This document shows positions 6,001 through 18,600 of a stretch of 20,367 nt of DNA, piece after piece. The translations under genes and the position numbers were made by a program. Source of the stretch: a virus; the IMG/VR virus record IMGVR_UViG_3300030107_006356, positions 1 through 20,367 of that record; one strand, 5' to 3'. The notes under the pieces were generated by a model that did not search any database, was not told the DNA's origin, and saw only the letters and a list, made by a program, of their open reading frames with translations. Within the stretch, counting starts at the first letter, position 1; each line of letters begins with the position of its first letter.

Positions 6001-6654
6001 AAGAACTTGCTGCATATTCATTGAAAGCCTTTTGTCATCTCCAGTTTTATAGCCCAATATTCTATTTAATTTTTTGTGGTTTGAGAAAAATAACTCAATT
6101 CTAGCACCAGTGTTAGTAGCATATTTTGCAACCTTTGTTGCTATATTGTAATAAGAGCCAGTTGGGTCAGCTAATCCAACCTGCTTAGGTGTTTTAATCT
6201 GCCTTATAAGACCACCAAAATTTCCTGTAATAAGTCCTGTTTTTGTAACAGCTCCTGCCATATCTAATACAGCTTGCATAATAATCTTTGTTGTCCCTTC
6301 GCTCATTGCAGCAATATCAATTTTACCATCTATAAAATAAGTATCTCTATCAATATGTTGTTTAATAAAATCATTAGCCATTAGTTTTATTCCAGGATTA
6401 GCACTAATTACAGCATGTATTATAGCTGCTCTTGCTTTTCTTATATTTTTCTTACCATACATTTTATCAAAAGTTTCGTCAAGTACTTCACCAGGAATTA
6501 ATTGCCCTGCTGAATAATCTGCAGCTAAGTATTCTCCAACAGGAGTAGATTCATCTACAATTAACATATCTGCTATAGCATTTAAATCTTTTATTTCTTG
6601 AGTATCTTTTATAATCTCTTTGTTAGCTCTATTTATTTTGCATGTTTCACTCAT
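3046..6654 (-). CDS. Large virion-type protein with C-terminal membrane segments, 1202 aa
   Basis: This gene follows the giant polymerase gene through a TAATG overlap (6652-6656), with AAAGGA just upstream of its ATG, so the two are made together. The first ~650 residues are mixed helical, soluble-looking sequence. The middle (about 640-960) includes FLSGSFLSEISTALTNVSGAYQ and aromatic stretches such as FGVNFSNFTNFG. The last ~160 residues hold three hydrophobic segments, about 1050-1069 (LFALTGFITLVWDVLMSPF), 1100-1116 (LPMTLSLKFMLWGGL) and 1145-1161 (FDFILGVLVAMTG), separated by an acidic turn (EDEPDEED). The architecture resembles the C-terminal membrane-like regions of phage polyvalent or ejected internal virion proteins. 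I infer a companion cargo protein that helps the polymerase cross the host membrane. I see no enzyme motif. The family assignment is uncertain. Confidence 0.7.
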   Translation of the reverse strand: MSETCKINRANKEIIKDTQEIKDLNAIADMLIVDESTPVGEYLAADYSAGQLIPGEVLDETFDKMYGKKNIRKARAAIIHAVISANPGIKLMANDFIKQHIDRDTYFIDGKIDIAAMSEGTTKIIMQAVLDMAGAVTKTGLITGNFGGLIRQIKTPKQVGLADPTGSYYNIATKVAKYATNTGARIELFFSNHKKLNRILGYKTGDDKRLSMNMQQVLDGITEIVNINGFYTNTIDGRRILDAKDRADALFHRYMMGWIYYDEQTKQFMIYSDWRPINKKDNEGNDIEGQFEFYPKTNEVRYSFHEPVPLKEYTPPEGQKGDWYLELNDSQKGKFFHYAEEGRKIDDAAFEYMEMEMKKSVDFLLEKMSKMFNDKYTTKQLRAIFLGGKLAKKVIPNLPDDEVEMIKRFKNIFGMNINDEFVLESGATAEKRSNHWPIRYNKDNFTFMIDSTLERMRLKTLSLMRIMDNPNKFNKLSVEGKKNLDKQITGLQAGIRALEGQKEGYNGQYGYDQQNDIVIPFASHNKYAKRISNAYDIRHTRAEKAVYNDYLRQIMSTVERNILTGHLLESMRLAFKADNDNTRDVLIETAVNLYKVPFAPDDLRGPGGITTEGVTNVVNFFNKGINLIPGVHKVKRSPGQVNQSMRSVGSFLSGSFLSEISTALTNVSGAYQNVSDYGMDQLMSAWNILSDDTLEYRIDEKTGQLILGEDNKPILLGKRNELIEQMVGDSGITSFNEFFSRAQVNGLLKAQVENKTADAILHEMVMYHNLIKKGTSLADAQKIFTDNVSNILSNSSSFMKAKDIEIKNISEIKEKQMELRKDRTKYWTNRLVQWAITKELEFNKMLDFKGIKKLPWIKKPGALIKMPIQNIVKTYSDMIKGNKWFVMSDGEAFVRTISFIIGLNRMQKQNLLPGHTSANWWQYTDPEMIDKALDFGVNFSNFTNFGLSSQDVGQMNWNGLGNLMGKFKYFSQQQTGRHFRVIKEAYYSMKSDKKILGQGTFLKHFDIKAVLKLIYEAGLPGGAMTPWVYAHYATGRHRKQRTVNPAVAQVRNLFALTGFITLVWDVLMSPFLRIPGTRNMVKWIVGFKQTRSITSDAMSWMMLPMTLSLKFMLWGGLTGEDEPDEEDWVNFLQYYGRKTMMGYLPNLGFDFILGVLVAMTGEMRDLARHITNMSVPVTGGMNFIGKGIRAGLEPGLEYILDN

Positions 6655-9600
6655 TATTTACATCCTTTATCTACCATATTAAGTGGCTCATATTCCATTT
6701 TTCTTGCTTTACCAACAACTTCTGACCTTAATGCATTAGCTTCTAAGTTATATTTATCATAAAAAGCTTTCATAAAACTAGGCTCTAAAGTAGTTTCTGC
6801 CCAAGAGTTTTTATTTACAGTAGGTATACTCCCAGCAAAGTTAGCAGAAGTAACAATTTCACCTCTAACATTTTCAAGTGGAAATCCTTGCATAAAATGA
6901 TAAGTAGCAGCAACTCTAGCTACATTACTTAAACCATCATAAACCTTACTCCACTTTATAGTATGTTGCTCAAAGTCTCTAGTATCTTGAGTTCTAGAAC
7001 CTACAACCTTCGTTTTGTTTAAAATACTATAATAATCTGAACCCATATTTTCAGCATATTCAATACCTTTTTCAATTTCAGAATCTCTGTACTTAGTTTC
7101 AGTTATATCTTTCCCATCTTTCATTAATGCTCTATTGAAAAAGTCTTTTCTTTTTAAAGTCATATATTCCATAGCTAAGTTGTGAGCATTTCTATGAACA
7201 TTGACAGAAACTTGTTGAGTACTTCTTGGACTTTTGTCTAATTTGTGATGATAAACTATATCATTATAAACTTTTGCAGGTGCGGTAGCTATAAGTTCAT
7301 CTATAGCCATTGGCTGTTCATCTACTTGAGTTATACTCATTTTAGTAGTAGGAGCAAATATAATGGTACCTTGAGCATTTTGAACATTCTTTAGAGTTCT
7401 TGGTCCCCATCTTTCGGAAGTATGTTCTACTAAACCAAAACTTTCAAGAAACATTTTATCGTAAATTGGAGCCGAATCAATACTTTTTTGTCTCTTAAAT
7501 CCTTTAGGTGCTGTTCCTCCTGTCTTATAACCCATTTCTTTTCCAACCTCAAGACCCCAAATATCAGGACCATATTGTCCTCCACTTATTATTATTCCAT
7601 CTTGATTAAAATTCTCTAAGCCTTTCTTTAATATGTTTTTAACATCAGTTTCTACCATACCTTGTCTTGAACCTGCTATATTAATAGATGTTAAATTATT
7701 ACGCGCTATCCAATCAGATAGTTCTTCAGCTGTTGGGTTGACAATTACAGCTTTATTATTACCTTTTTGTATTTCCTGTAAAACATACCTATAAGTTAAT
7801 CTAGAACCAGTAGTTTGAATAAAAGCTGATTTAGTATATATACTTTCTGAACCTCTTATATCATCGATATTTTTAAAATCAACTTGCAATCCAAAATCAT
7901 TCATTAATTCACTTCTATATTCAACAAACTCTAAGTACTCTTGACTAGCCTGTAATAGGGTCGTAGATTTTAATCTGTTCCTAGTTCTATTTAAACCACT
8001 TCTTATTCTTGCTGCCTTTTTAAAATTGCTTGAAAGGTGTTTTTTGATTAGCAGGTAATGTTCAAAAGATATAGGTTTTTTTGTATCAGCATATTCAAAG
8101 ACTTTGTATAATACTTTATCTCCTCCAGATATAGCAGTGTCTTCCGATATTAAATAAGGTCTAAAATCCCACTCATCTAAAAGACCAAATTTAGCATTAT
8201 CCATAGCTGCTTGAGCCCATATTCTCATATAAGTTTCTATATCACCCTCCCATGCACCTTTTTTACCCTTGTAAGTACCTTGTTTATGCTGAACTTTTTC
8301 ATTAGGTTGTTTTATTCTGATAACTCTTCCATCAATTTTTAAATCTTCCATTACAGAAACAAATGTACCATAAGTAGATTGAACATTTACTAACTCACCT
8401 ATAGCACTATAACCAGCACTAAATGCATATATTAAATCATTTCTACCATCTGTAGATAGTATAGAATGACCTTTAGAATCTTTATGGACCCAATCAGGTA
8501 ATGAAATAGCTTCTACTTTTACATCACTATAGAAATCTCTAAATGCCATTGTTACATTATCGTTTGCAGAATTGTCTCCCATTAATTCAATGTGTGCAGT
8601 ATCTCCATCTCCATCAGCCTCTAATTTAACTTTTACATCTATATAGTTTAAATCTACTAAACCTCTACCATTATGCATTGAAACAACTCTAGCCATATAT
8701 ACTCCACCCTTGTTATTAACAGGGTATCTTGATACTTGTACATAGATAGGATTTTCTTTTAACCACTTATTTACAGATTCTATACCCTGTTTATAAGCAT
8801 TATTTCCAGTTTTTTCTTTATACAATCTTCTTATAAATTTAGAGCTTCTAAAAGATAACGAAACTTCACCTTCATTTAATTGCCCTGTAACATCTCCTCT
8901 TATCTCAAAAACTCCACCATCAGAGAACTCAAGTTTCATTTCAGGTTCAAGTTTCTTTGTAAAAAGCATTACATCATTTTTTGCATAAGTAGTAGGGTGT
9001 ATACCTGAGTTTAATTCTATGTGCCCATAAGCGTAAGGCATCCAATTTTCAGCGTCTGACATATTTTCTTCATTATACCAATTTTGCATAAGTTGTGGGA
9101 TAGATTTATTATCATTTGGAATACCAAGCATATAAGCCTGTTTCAATCCTCTTATCATTTTTTTGTAATAATTATTATAAAACACTTCTCTAATAGCAGG
9201 GTCGTGTATATAATTATAAACTTGAATACCATGGCCTACTCCATCTGTATCTTTATCATCATACTTAGTAAAGCCTATACTAGTCCCAGGTAATATTAAA
9301 GAGTTGTCATTAACATCAAATAAACCACCTATTTTAGCTTCATCTTTAGTCACAACCATATCAACATATTTACCATCAGCATCATAAATGTTTCTATTTT
9401 CATCTATTGTAAATAAAACCTTTTTAGTTTTTTTGTCTCTAATAACAAAGTTTGCTTTAGGTATAACATGCTCGTGTTTTATAGCAACTATATCCTTACC
9501 TTCTTTATGATATATAACAGTCTTAGCCTTGTTTGCTTGATATAGTCCGTGAGATGTTTCAAAATTATTAAACATACCTTGAGAGGTTAATGAGTTTCCA

Positions 9601-12600
9601 TCTAATATATATACATCACCTAATCCTTTAATATTTCTAACTGCAGAAGTTACCCAGCTTCCATCTTTAGCGGCAAATTCTACATTATTGTAATCAAATC
9701 TATCAACCCTAAAAGAAGGCATCATTTGACTTACAGTAACTGGCGTAAATGGGATTTTGAGCCTGTCGTAAACATTCGTGCCTCCTTTAGGGTCGTTTAA
9801 ATAATAAGGATAAATTTCCTTTACAGCTTTATGAACTGCTATATTTTCTGCAACTTCTTGCTTGCTCCCACTTATTAATGCATTTATTTTTGCAACAGCA
9901 GTTAATCTTATATTCTCAGCAACATCTTTACCATCATCTTTTATATATCCCTCAAGTTCTTCATTAGCAAAATAAGCTAAAGCATCTTCTGCATCTTTTT
10001 TATCTTCTTCAGTAACATCTACAATATACAACATTCCTCCATCACCTCTTGCAAATGCAATGGCCTTATCTGCTTTTCTTAATTTTTTAGTAAAACCTTC
10101 TAAAAATTCTTGTGTATACTTTTCAAAAGTTTGTCCAAATATAGGTATAGGTTTTAACTGTTTCCCTTTTTCTGTTTGAACTTCTTTTTTAATAAGCTCA
10201 CCTTGAGCATTTCTTACAAAGCCTTGATTTTCATATATATCGCTATCACTTAACACATAGTAAATTCTTTCATCATCTTTGTAATTCATTTCATATAATG
10301 TGTTTTTTTCAAATGTATTGTGAGTTTGTCCTGTATGTGGATTTTCTGGTCCTTTTAAATCAATCTTAACATTTTTAAGTTTCATTACTGAACTTTCTGG
10401 TGTTTTCACAAGATACTTAGTAATAAATAAGTTATTTTTTTGATTTCTCGTACCAACTTGTTTACCATCAACTAAAACAATCTCACCGTTTGTTGCAACA
10501 CTTGAATTAACCCTATTGTAATGTTTAATCAATTCTCTTAAATTCTCATTAGTAAAATAACTGCTTCTTTTATTTAATTTTCTTGCAACAAATTCTACCC
10601 AAGTATCAAACCTGTCTTTATGCGTCCCTAATTTATCATTTTCAAAGTGAATTTTAGCTTCAAAATTAATATCTCTAACTGCAGCTGCTGTAATATATAT
10701 ACCTAATCCACCAAACACCATCTTATCATCTATTGATAATTCTTTTTCATCTGTTCCTTTTCTTTTAATAGTATACATATCGTGAAATTCTTGGTCATTA
10801 GCCCAACTAACAACCCTACTGTCCATATCTTTATTGTTCATCCATCTTTTATAATCAGGGTCACTTTTTGCTGAATAGCCCATTCTTTCGTACTTTGCAT
10901 GATTTTTATTAAACCATCTTTCAAATTCGCCCAATAACTGAGTAGGAAGATTTTCTAGCATACTTGCTCTAAATTTATTTATTTCTGCTTTTCCTCCAGA
11001 TTTTCTTTCTTCTTCAGGTAATCTCTGAACTTCTTCCCATGCAGTAGTGAATGCAGCATGTATTTCTTGAACTTTTTCTGTTCTAACAGATAAATCTCCC
11101 AGCTCTATAGCTCTTTGCAGTTTTCTGTTAACTTGCATTCTTGTGTGAGGTATAGTCTTTTTATTATTTTCACCATCTAATAGTTTCTGATGTCTTTCCC
11201 ATCCTTGACCAGTAATTTTATCTTGGTTTTTAATTTTAACTTGATAGTAAGTATCGACAGCTCCAGGAGGAATGACTTTTCTTATAGAAAGTCCCAATTT
11301 TTTTTGATTCTTTAAAACTTTGCTCATACCTTGAGTATACCATATACCAGCAGATGGAGCATATATTTTAGGCATACCATCATTATCTAATTTAATAAGA
11401 TTATCTTTTGTTAATTGAACTTGCCCAATTCTACCATTATTGTTATATATATCGTATTCCATAGCTAAAAATGCTTCAAAAGGACTTTTTTCAAATAGAC
11501 CTTTTATTACATCAACTTTATTACTAACAAAAAAAGTATGCCCTTTTCGTCCAGACATATTTTTTAATTTGCCTCCTGTTGTTGTTTCATAATTTTTTAT
11601 TGCATCACTTACAATTTTTTTCATATTAGTCATATCAAATAGATTTTCAAAAATATACTTTCCATTTTCTTGTTTAAAAAGACTTGCTAACAAACCATTA
11701 TAAACAATTCCTCTTGGAGTTTTAGAAAATACTATTGGCGTATTTGTTTTTTCTGCTTCATTCAAAATTGACCCTTCAACTGTATTTGCTTTATTTAAAG
11801 AACCGTAATCTCTATTAGTTGTTGAAATAGCTTCTTTAAACCACATTGCAAGAGACCCTTTTTTAAGGTCATTTATCATTTTTTCGGTAAGATGTTCAGT
11901 AGGGTTTAATTCTATATATTTAGCAACAAAAGCATTAAGCCCTAACTTATTTCTTAACTTTGAATCTAAAATTGTCTTATTTAAAAAAGGAGAAAACATA
12001 TCCCATGCTGCTTGAATTTCATCGTTGTATATCCTACCAGCTCCTTTATTACCTTGAATATTAGCATTAGAAGCACCATCCGCAATATAAATATTTCCAT
12101 TTTTTTGAACAGCTGAACTAGAATGAATAATTGAATGGATAATATTATTTAAGAACCATTTATTATTTTCTTTAATACCTATATCTACAATATGAGAAAG
12201 CAAAGGAGTCTCTTCGGTTTTTGCAGCTTTGTCGGATTGTTTAAAAGTTAATGCAGATATTAATGCAGGTAAATGCAATCTATTATATCTATCAGTATAA
12301 TGCTCAAAACTAGCACTTATCATTGAATTTAATAATTTATTAAAAGGCTTTTTACTTGCATCATTTTCTTGTAATGTTCTGAATAAGCTAAAATTATCAC
12401 GCATTTTTTTAGTGTTAAACTCACTTTCTTTCAAGCCTTCTAATCCAGAAAGAATTACATTTTCAGACCTTTTGATACCCCTTTTTAAATTATCATACAA
12501 ATTAGCTTCAGAACTCTCATCATAAACATTAAATGATTGTTCTTGATATGCTGATTCGTCAATTGCTGTAATAAGTGTGCCACTATTTATTTTATTGTAA

Positions 12601-15600
12601 CTATTTATATTATTGTAACTATCACTTATCTTGGCATTATCACTTGGCGCAAATACAGAGCTGTTAAAATATTTTACTAATTTAGCTCTATCTGATAATT
12701 TGCTAACTCCAGCATGGTTAGGTCCAGTATTAGAATAAACACCGTAAGTAGCCTGTGGGTTTATTCTAGGAACACCCATAGGATTAACATCAGCACTCAT
12801 AAATACTTTATTCCCCTCAAAACCTTGACCAAGAGCGTTAAATAATTCTGAACGAAAATGCGAGGCAGCATCACCTATAAGTCTGGATAAAACAAATAAT
12901 TCTAAAGAGTCTGCTCCTAAAGAATCTAAAGTAGAGGAATATTTTTTAACGATATTTTTAAAAGTACTATCTTCAAGAAGTTCTGCAAAATAACCTTTTA
13001 TATTATATCCTGGCTGAACAATAAAGTCATCTGTTCCTGGACTAAAACTTTCTATTGGTTTTTTAACAGTAAAATTAAGATAAAAAGCATCATATATTTG
13101 TTTTTCAATAATCATAGTAACAAAATTTTGTGTCATAATTGTAGATTTATTATCAGAATAGTGCTTAATATCTTTAAAGAACCTTTCTGATACACTCTCA
13201 GCAAGTCCAAAATCATCATAGGCCATTGCAGGAGTCATAGAGCCACGTTTTAGAGCGTATTTTGTAAATAACCCCTCCAAATCCTGTTTATAACTTAAAA
13301 ATCCCTTCATCAATTTTTTGTGTAACGAATTATCAAAATTACTTATCTTAACAGATTGTTTAATCATTTCTTCAGTATTTGTATAACCAGTTAAAGGGAC
13401 TCTTTTCGTATAAATCTGTCCATCGGTATTATTTATGGTAATTCTTCTTATATCACTTAGTGCTTTATGAACGTTTGTTGCAAAGTTTAATCTTGATACT
13501 TTAGTTTTTGAATCAATATCAACCGTTTCAGAATCTTTTGTTCTTCCAAACACATTATATAATCCTATATTTTGTACTGAAATGTTATATTGAGAATCTT
13601 TTATTCTTGCCTCTAATTTTTTCATATAACCTAAATCAAACATTGCATCAGTAGTTTCTTGAGGCATATTAAACTTAAATATAACTTTACCCTGAAGAAT
13701 TTCATTAATAAAATTTAAGCCTATATTTATAACATCATCTTCAGCTTTTAGATAATCGTTTTGTGTTGCTTCTGGATTTTTTTCTAAATTTCTGAGTGTA
13801 CTTATCTTATCTAAAAAATCTATTTTGTCTACACCTATATTAAATGCTTCATTTAACATCGTCTCAAAAATAGACACAGCCCATGTCCCAGAAGGTGTAT
13901 CGTTAGTTCTACGATTTTGAAAAGCTTTATCTTGCATAAATATATTCTGATATACTGATGCACTACCATTTTTTTCACCTAACTTTATAGTGTCATCATC
14001 TTTTTGGTCAGGCATATTAAATTTAAGTTTTTTTATTCTTGCTCCATGAATTACAGAAACCTCAAAAGTAGGCATAACTGTTTTACCAGTTTTGTAGTAA
14101 AACTCTTCACGAGGTATAGACATTAACCAAATATCATCAAAATTATTTTTCATTTCTCTTAAAATGTTATCTAAAGCTGGCCTTACAAGACCGCCCTGTC
14201 CGCTATAACCATGATTTTCAGTATAAGTCATATGTGTAGCAGACATGCCTTCTAATAGATTATGAAAAAATTCTCCAAAAAAATATCTAGGGTCAACAGT
14301 AGTTAAAAGTTTTTCATAAGATGCATTGTCTACATAACCATTTTTGTATATAACTTTTCTTAAAAAGTCCTTATCAAACATAAGTGAATTAAATACATTT
14401 GCAGTAGGTTCATAACGATTTAAATATGCAGTTACTTTCTCCATATTATCTCTTACATAATCTAAAATATCTGTTTGATATTCATGTAATATCATATCTC
14501 CATTTACTCTTTGATATACTTCATACCATCCTAATCCAGAACCTTTAAAAGTATACTTTCCTGTATTCTTCTTACGTAAAAATTCAAAGTCATGATGTTT
14601 AGGTACATGTAATGCATGATTTACAAACAGATTCATTCTATAAGATGAAGTTTCATTTTTCATGTCTTTAAACCAAGACCTTCTATGATTAAGTTGGAAT
14701 CCTTTATATCCAGGTAATGCAAAAAAGGTTATATCATTTTCTTTATTGTATTCTTCATAAATTTGAATCCATTCCATAGGATTATTACTTTTTCCATCGT
14801 ATTTTTTATTGTACCAATCTATAAATTTTCTAATATGCGTTTTTTCACCATCTTTTAAACCCTGCCTTCCAGCTAAATCTTTTGAAGCTATTTGTACATT
14901 TTTAGATTTTTCTATACCCTTTTTAGCAATCAATTGACTTAAGTTATCAATCAAGCCATATCTAACATTTATAACACCTGCTTGTAAAGCGGCTAATAAT
15001 TCCACATCTTTTTTTACACTATCTTCTAACTCGTTAAAACTTTTCTTTCTTTGGAAAAAATCTATTTCTACGTTATTTTCATTAACTTCTGGTAAATCTT
15101 CTAATTTTTTTAATCCGTCTTTTATAGGTTTAATATTAATTGGACCCAATTCTTTTACATAGTTTTTTTGTATAACATTTACTAGTTTTTTAACCCTTTT
15201 ATTAAACTGCTCTTTGTTTAATATTCCAGAACTATCTGTAGAATTAAATGCAATATCATCAAGAACCATCCCTAACATAACAGATGACATTTTTGCTTTA
15301 GATTCCGATTTTTCCATGTCTTGCTCAAATTCTTTACTTACTTTTGCTATAGAAATAGGGACTTGTTCTAAAAAGTTTAACTTTTTATTGATAGAATCAA
15401 TTTCACTAAGTGCTTTCTTTAAACCTATTTTAGCTTCCTGGTGTTGTTTTTCTGGATTTTTCTTCATAGAATCAGGTAATTGATTTAAATAATCTGTAGT
15501 AACTATCTCTATTGTTTCATTATAACTATCTATATTTGAATTAAGTATTTTTAATCTTGCGGTAAGTGCATTTGTTAATCTTTCTAGATTAGAATCAAGA

Positions 15601-18600
15601 CCTTCCATTGTAATATGGCTAATTAAATCAGTTTCGGCTATTAATTCAGACATAACAGATTCATTTATTTTTATATTTTGTAAACCACTTTTGTTTGCTA
15701 TCATATCAGCTATAGCATCTAGAGAAGTATTTATATTTAAATCTTCAGCGTATATGTCATTTATATTAAGAATTTTTTTAGCAGCATCTTGACCTATTAG
15801 TTTAGCAGTTAAAAATCTACCTGTAGTACTTAAAGTAACCTTGAAATCATTAATTGATGTATCAAGTATTTCTCTTTGGTCTAATTGTTCAGAAAGCATA
15901 CCATCTTCTGCCCACTTTAATTTATTGAATTTGAAATCTAATTTTAATTCAAACATCTTATAATACTCTTTTATCATTACCCACAACTTTGTAGCAAGTT
16001 CATAAAAGGTATTGTTCTTATGTTTGGTTTTAGCAAGTTTTTGTAAAGTAAAAGCCAAAAGCTCTTCACCCCAAGAATCTTCATCATATTTTATTTGAAT
16101 TTTTTTAAACCTCTCAGCACCCTCTTTAGTTCTAAGTATTTTATCTACCAAACTTTTAAATAACTCGTTGTTATTTATTTTTAAATCATATATAAAAGGA
16201 TGTGAAAATTCATGAAAAGGAGATTCATCATTTATTAAATCTAAATTAAAATATACAATGCCACCCTTAATCCATGCTCTACTACCTTCTTTATCTTTAG
16301 GGATTAGCTCAGGGTCTTCTATAATTCTATATTGTATTTTCCCTTCAAAAGTTTCAAATAGTGCATCCATTATAGGTATTAATTTTTCTTTTTTATTTCT
16401 TCTTCTAACGTCTATTTCCGCCTGTTGCCTAGGGGTTAAAGTAGAACCTAAAAATTGGGCTGTTTCTGCATCTGACATATCACCTATTTCTGTTTCAATA
16501 TCAAGTATTTTTTCTTCTCTTTCAAACTCTGTTTTACTTAATTTTTTTTCTTCTTCTGTAATTCGTTCTTTCCAGACACCTTTTTTTATATTAGCATCTA
16601 TATTTATTTGAGCAAATTCAATAGCTTCTTTTATTGTTGGAATACTTCCAGCTGTAAAAGTGTATCCAGTCCTTTCATCAACAACGTGATAACCTGTCTT
16701 CTCTTTATATACAAAAAACTTTCTTTCAGTATTTTTTAATTTAACCCTTTTACCAGAAACTCTTTTAGGACCATCATTGGTCATTGTTCTAAATTCCTCA
16801 TATCCTCTTTTATGTTTTAAAACTTCATCCTGATTTGTAGTTTTTACTTTTTCGGTTTGAAGGTCAAAACCTGCCTTTTTAGAAGGTTTTTTATCCTTCC
16901 CTTTGCTTAACATCTCTTCGACTTTTTCTGAGTCTTTTTGCACCTTTTTGTCTGTAGGAGGCTTACTATCTGCAGGGGCTGTTGGTGGTGGAGTTACTGT
17001 TTTTGTAGTAGGTGGAGTTTTAGCTTCTGTATCTTCAACAATAGTTTGGCTAACAGGAATATTAGCTAGTTTAGATTCATAATCTTCAATAATCTGTTTA
17101 ATTGAATCAACCTGTTCGTTTTGTCCATCAAAATAAATACCTAATTTTTGATAAAATTGGTCCTTATTGATACCTAAATCTTGTAAAATTTGAGGTCTTT
17201 CTTTTATAAGGTTTATAAGTGGTTCAGGATTGGATTCTAATTCATCATTTAAATTTAAACTTTCTTGTTGTTCTTCCCATATTGTTTCTGCTTCTCCTTT
17301 TGTAAACCCTGCACCATGGTCTCTTATATCTAAACCCATAAATCCAAGAACCATTATATTTTCTTCACCAGCTTTATTGTATTTTTCTATTTTTTGGCTA
17401 ACATTATCAGTATCATCAGTCTCGACTTGTTCGCTAATATCTTTATCAAACCACTCAACTTCTTTTTCAATCTGTTCTATACCTCCATGAGATTCAGCGA
17501 TTTTCTCCATATTAGCAATATAATTTTCATATTGAGTTTTTAAAGTTTCTGCTTCTTTTTTGTTTAATTCTTTTTTGTGTCTATATATAATATCACCATC
17601 TTTAGATTTGATGATAATTTGTTTTTTACCTTTAAGTGTCGGTTTTTTACCCTTTTTTGTAGCAGGTCCTTCTACTTCATAATCTATTACTTCAACGCTT
17701 CCACCTAAACCTTCTTTCATATTAACTACATCTAATTTTTCCATCTTAGCAATGTAAGATATTTTTAATGCTTCTGCTACCTTAAACGCTTCTTTAAATG
17801 TTTTAAATCTTGTTTTAATAGGTTTTCCAGTTTGAGGGTCAGTAGCAGAATCTCCTTTTAATTCAAATCTATTTTCGTAATCAGTTCTTCCTGTAGTTTT
17901 AGGAGTTACACCATCAGCTTCGTAAATTAGTTCACCATTTTTATCTGTTTGATATTCAGGAGGAGCTTCGTATATAACATATTCGTTAGCTTTACCTTTG
18001 GTTTTAACTGTTTCAACAACTGGTGTATTTGCCCCTTCTCTAAATGCAAACTTTTTGTCTCTCCAATTAATATATCTTGAACTGCCTTTTATACCTTGAA
18101 CAGGACCAGAAACTGAACCTATAGACATAGCCCCAAGCATACCACCTACAAAATCAGTAAGAAATTCTTCTCCTCCATATGAAAACTCTTTAAATCCTTC
18201 ATCTTTCCAGCCCCATGAGGCAAAAGTTTGACTACTTAAAGATTGTAAAACTTCCTCTACACCCTCAACAATACTCCCAGCCACAAACTTTGTACCTGTA
18301 CTTGCAACTTTACCTAAAAGATGTTTTCTTAAAACTTTATCACCTCTTATTAATTCTCTATAAGTAATATCACCCATTCTCTTCATCATAGCATTATAAG
18401 TCATTAAACCAGGTAATTTTTGAAGTTTTTTAGCAACCATACCCTTACCCATAGCGATTGTGTTACCTGTCGCTATATCAAATATGAGTCCAGCAGATAA
18501 TTTTTCTATATAACCATTAACAACAGCGGTAGCAATTGTAGCCATAGTAGAGGCATCTATAGCATCATCATCGCTCATACCTTTTCTATACAAACCACCA

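Noticed and set aside
9084-9293. Open frame of 69 codons on the + strand
   Set aside because: Antisense to the polymerase region of the giant protein; Ile/His/Tyr-rich shadow composition.
15214-15483. Open frame of 89 codons on the + strand
   Set aside because: It lies wholly inside the giant gene on the other strand; its Ser/Phe/Ile-rich product is typical of an antisense shadow of Lys/Glu-rich coding sequence.
16258-16611. Open frame of 117 codons on the + strand with a hydrophobic, membrane-like product
   Set aside because: It is the complement of the charged segment just before the zincin domain. The hydrophobic look comes from reading Lys/Glu codons backwards, and no start signal is present.
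17230-17490. Open frame of 86 codons on the + strand
   Set aside because: Antisense to a Glu-rich part of the giant protein, Ser/Cys-rich product, no ribosome binding site.
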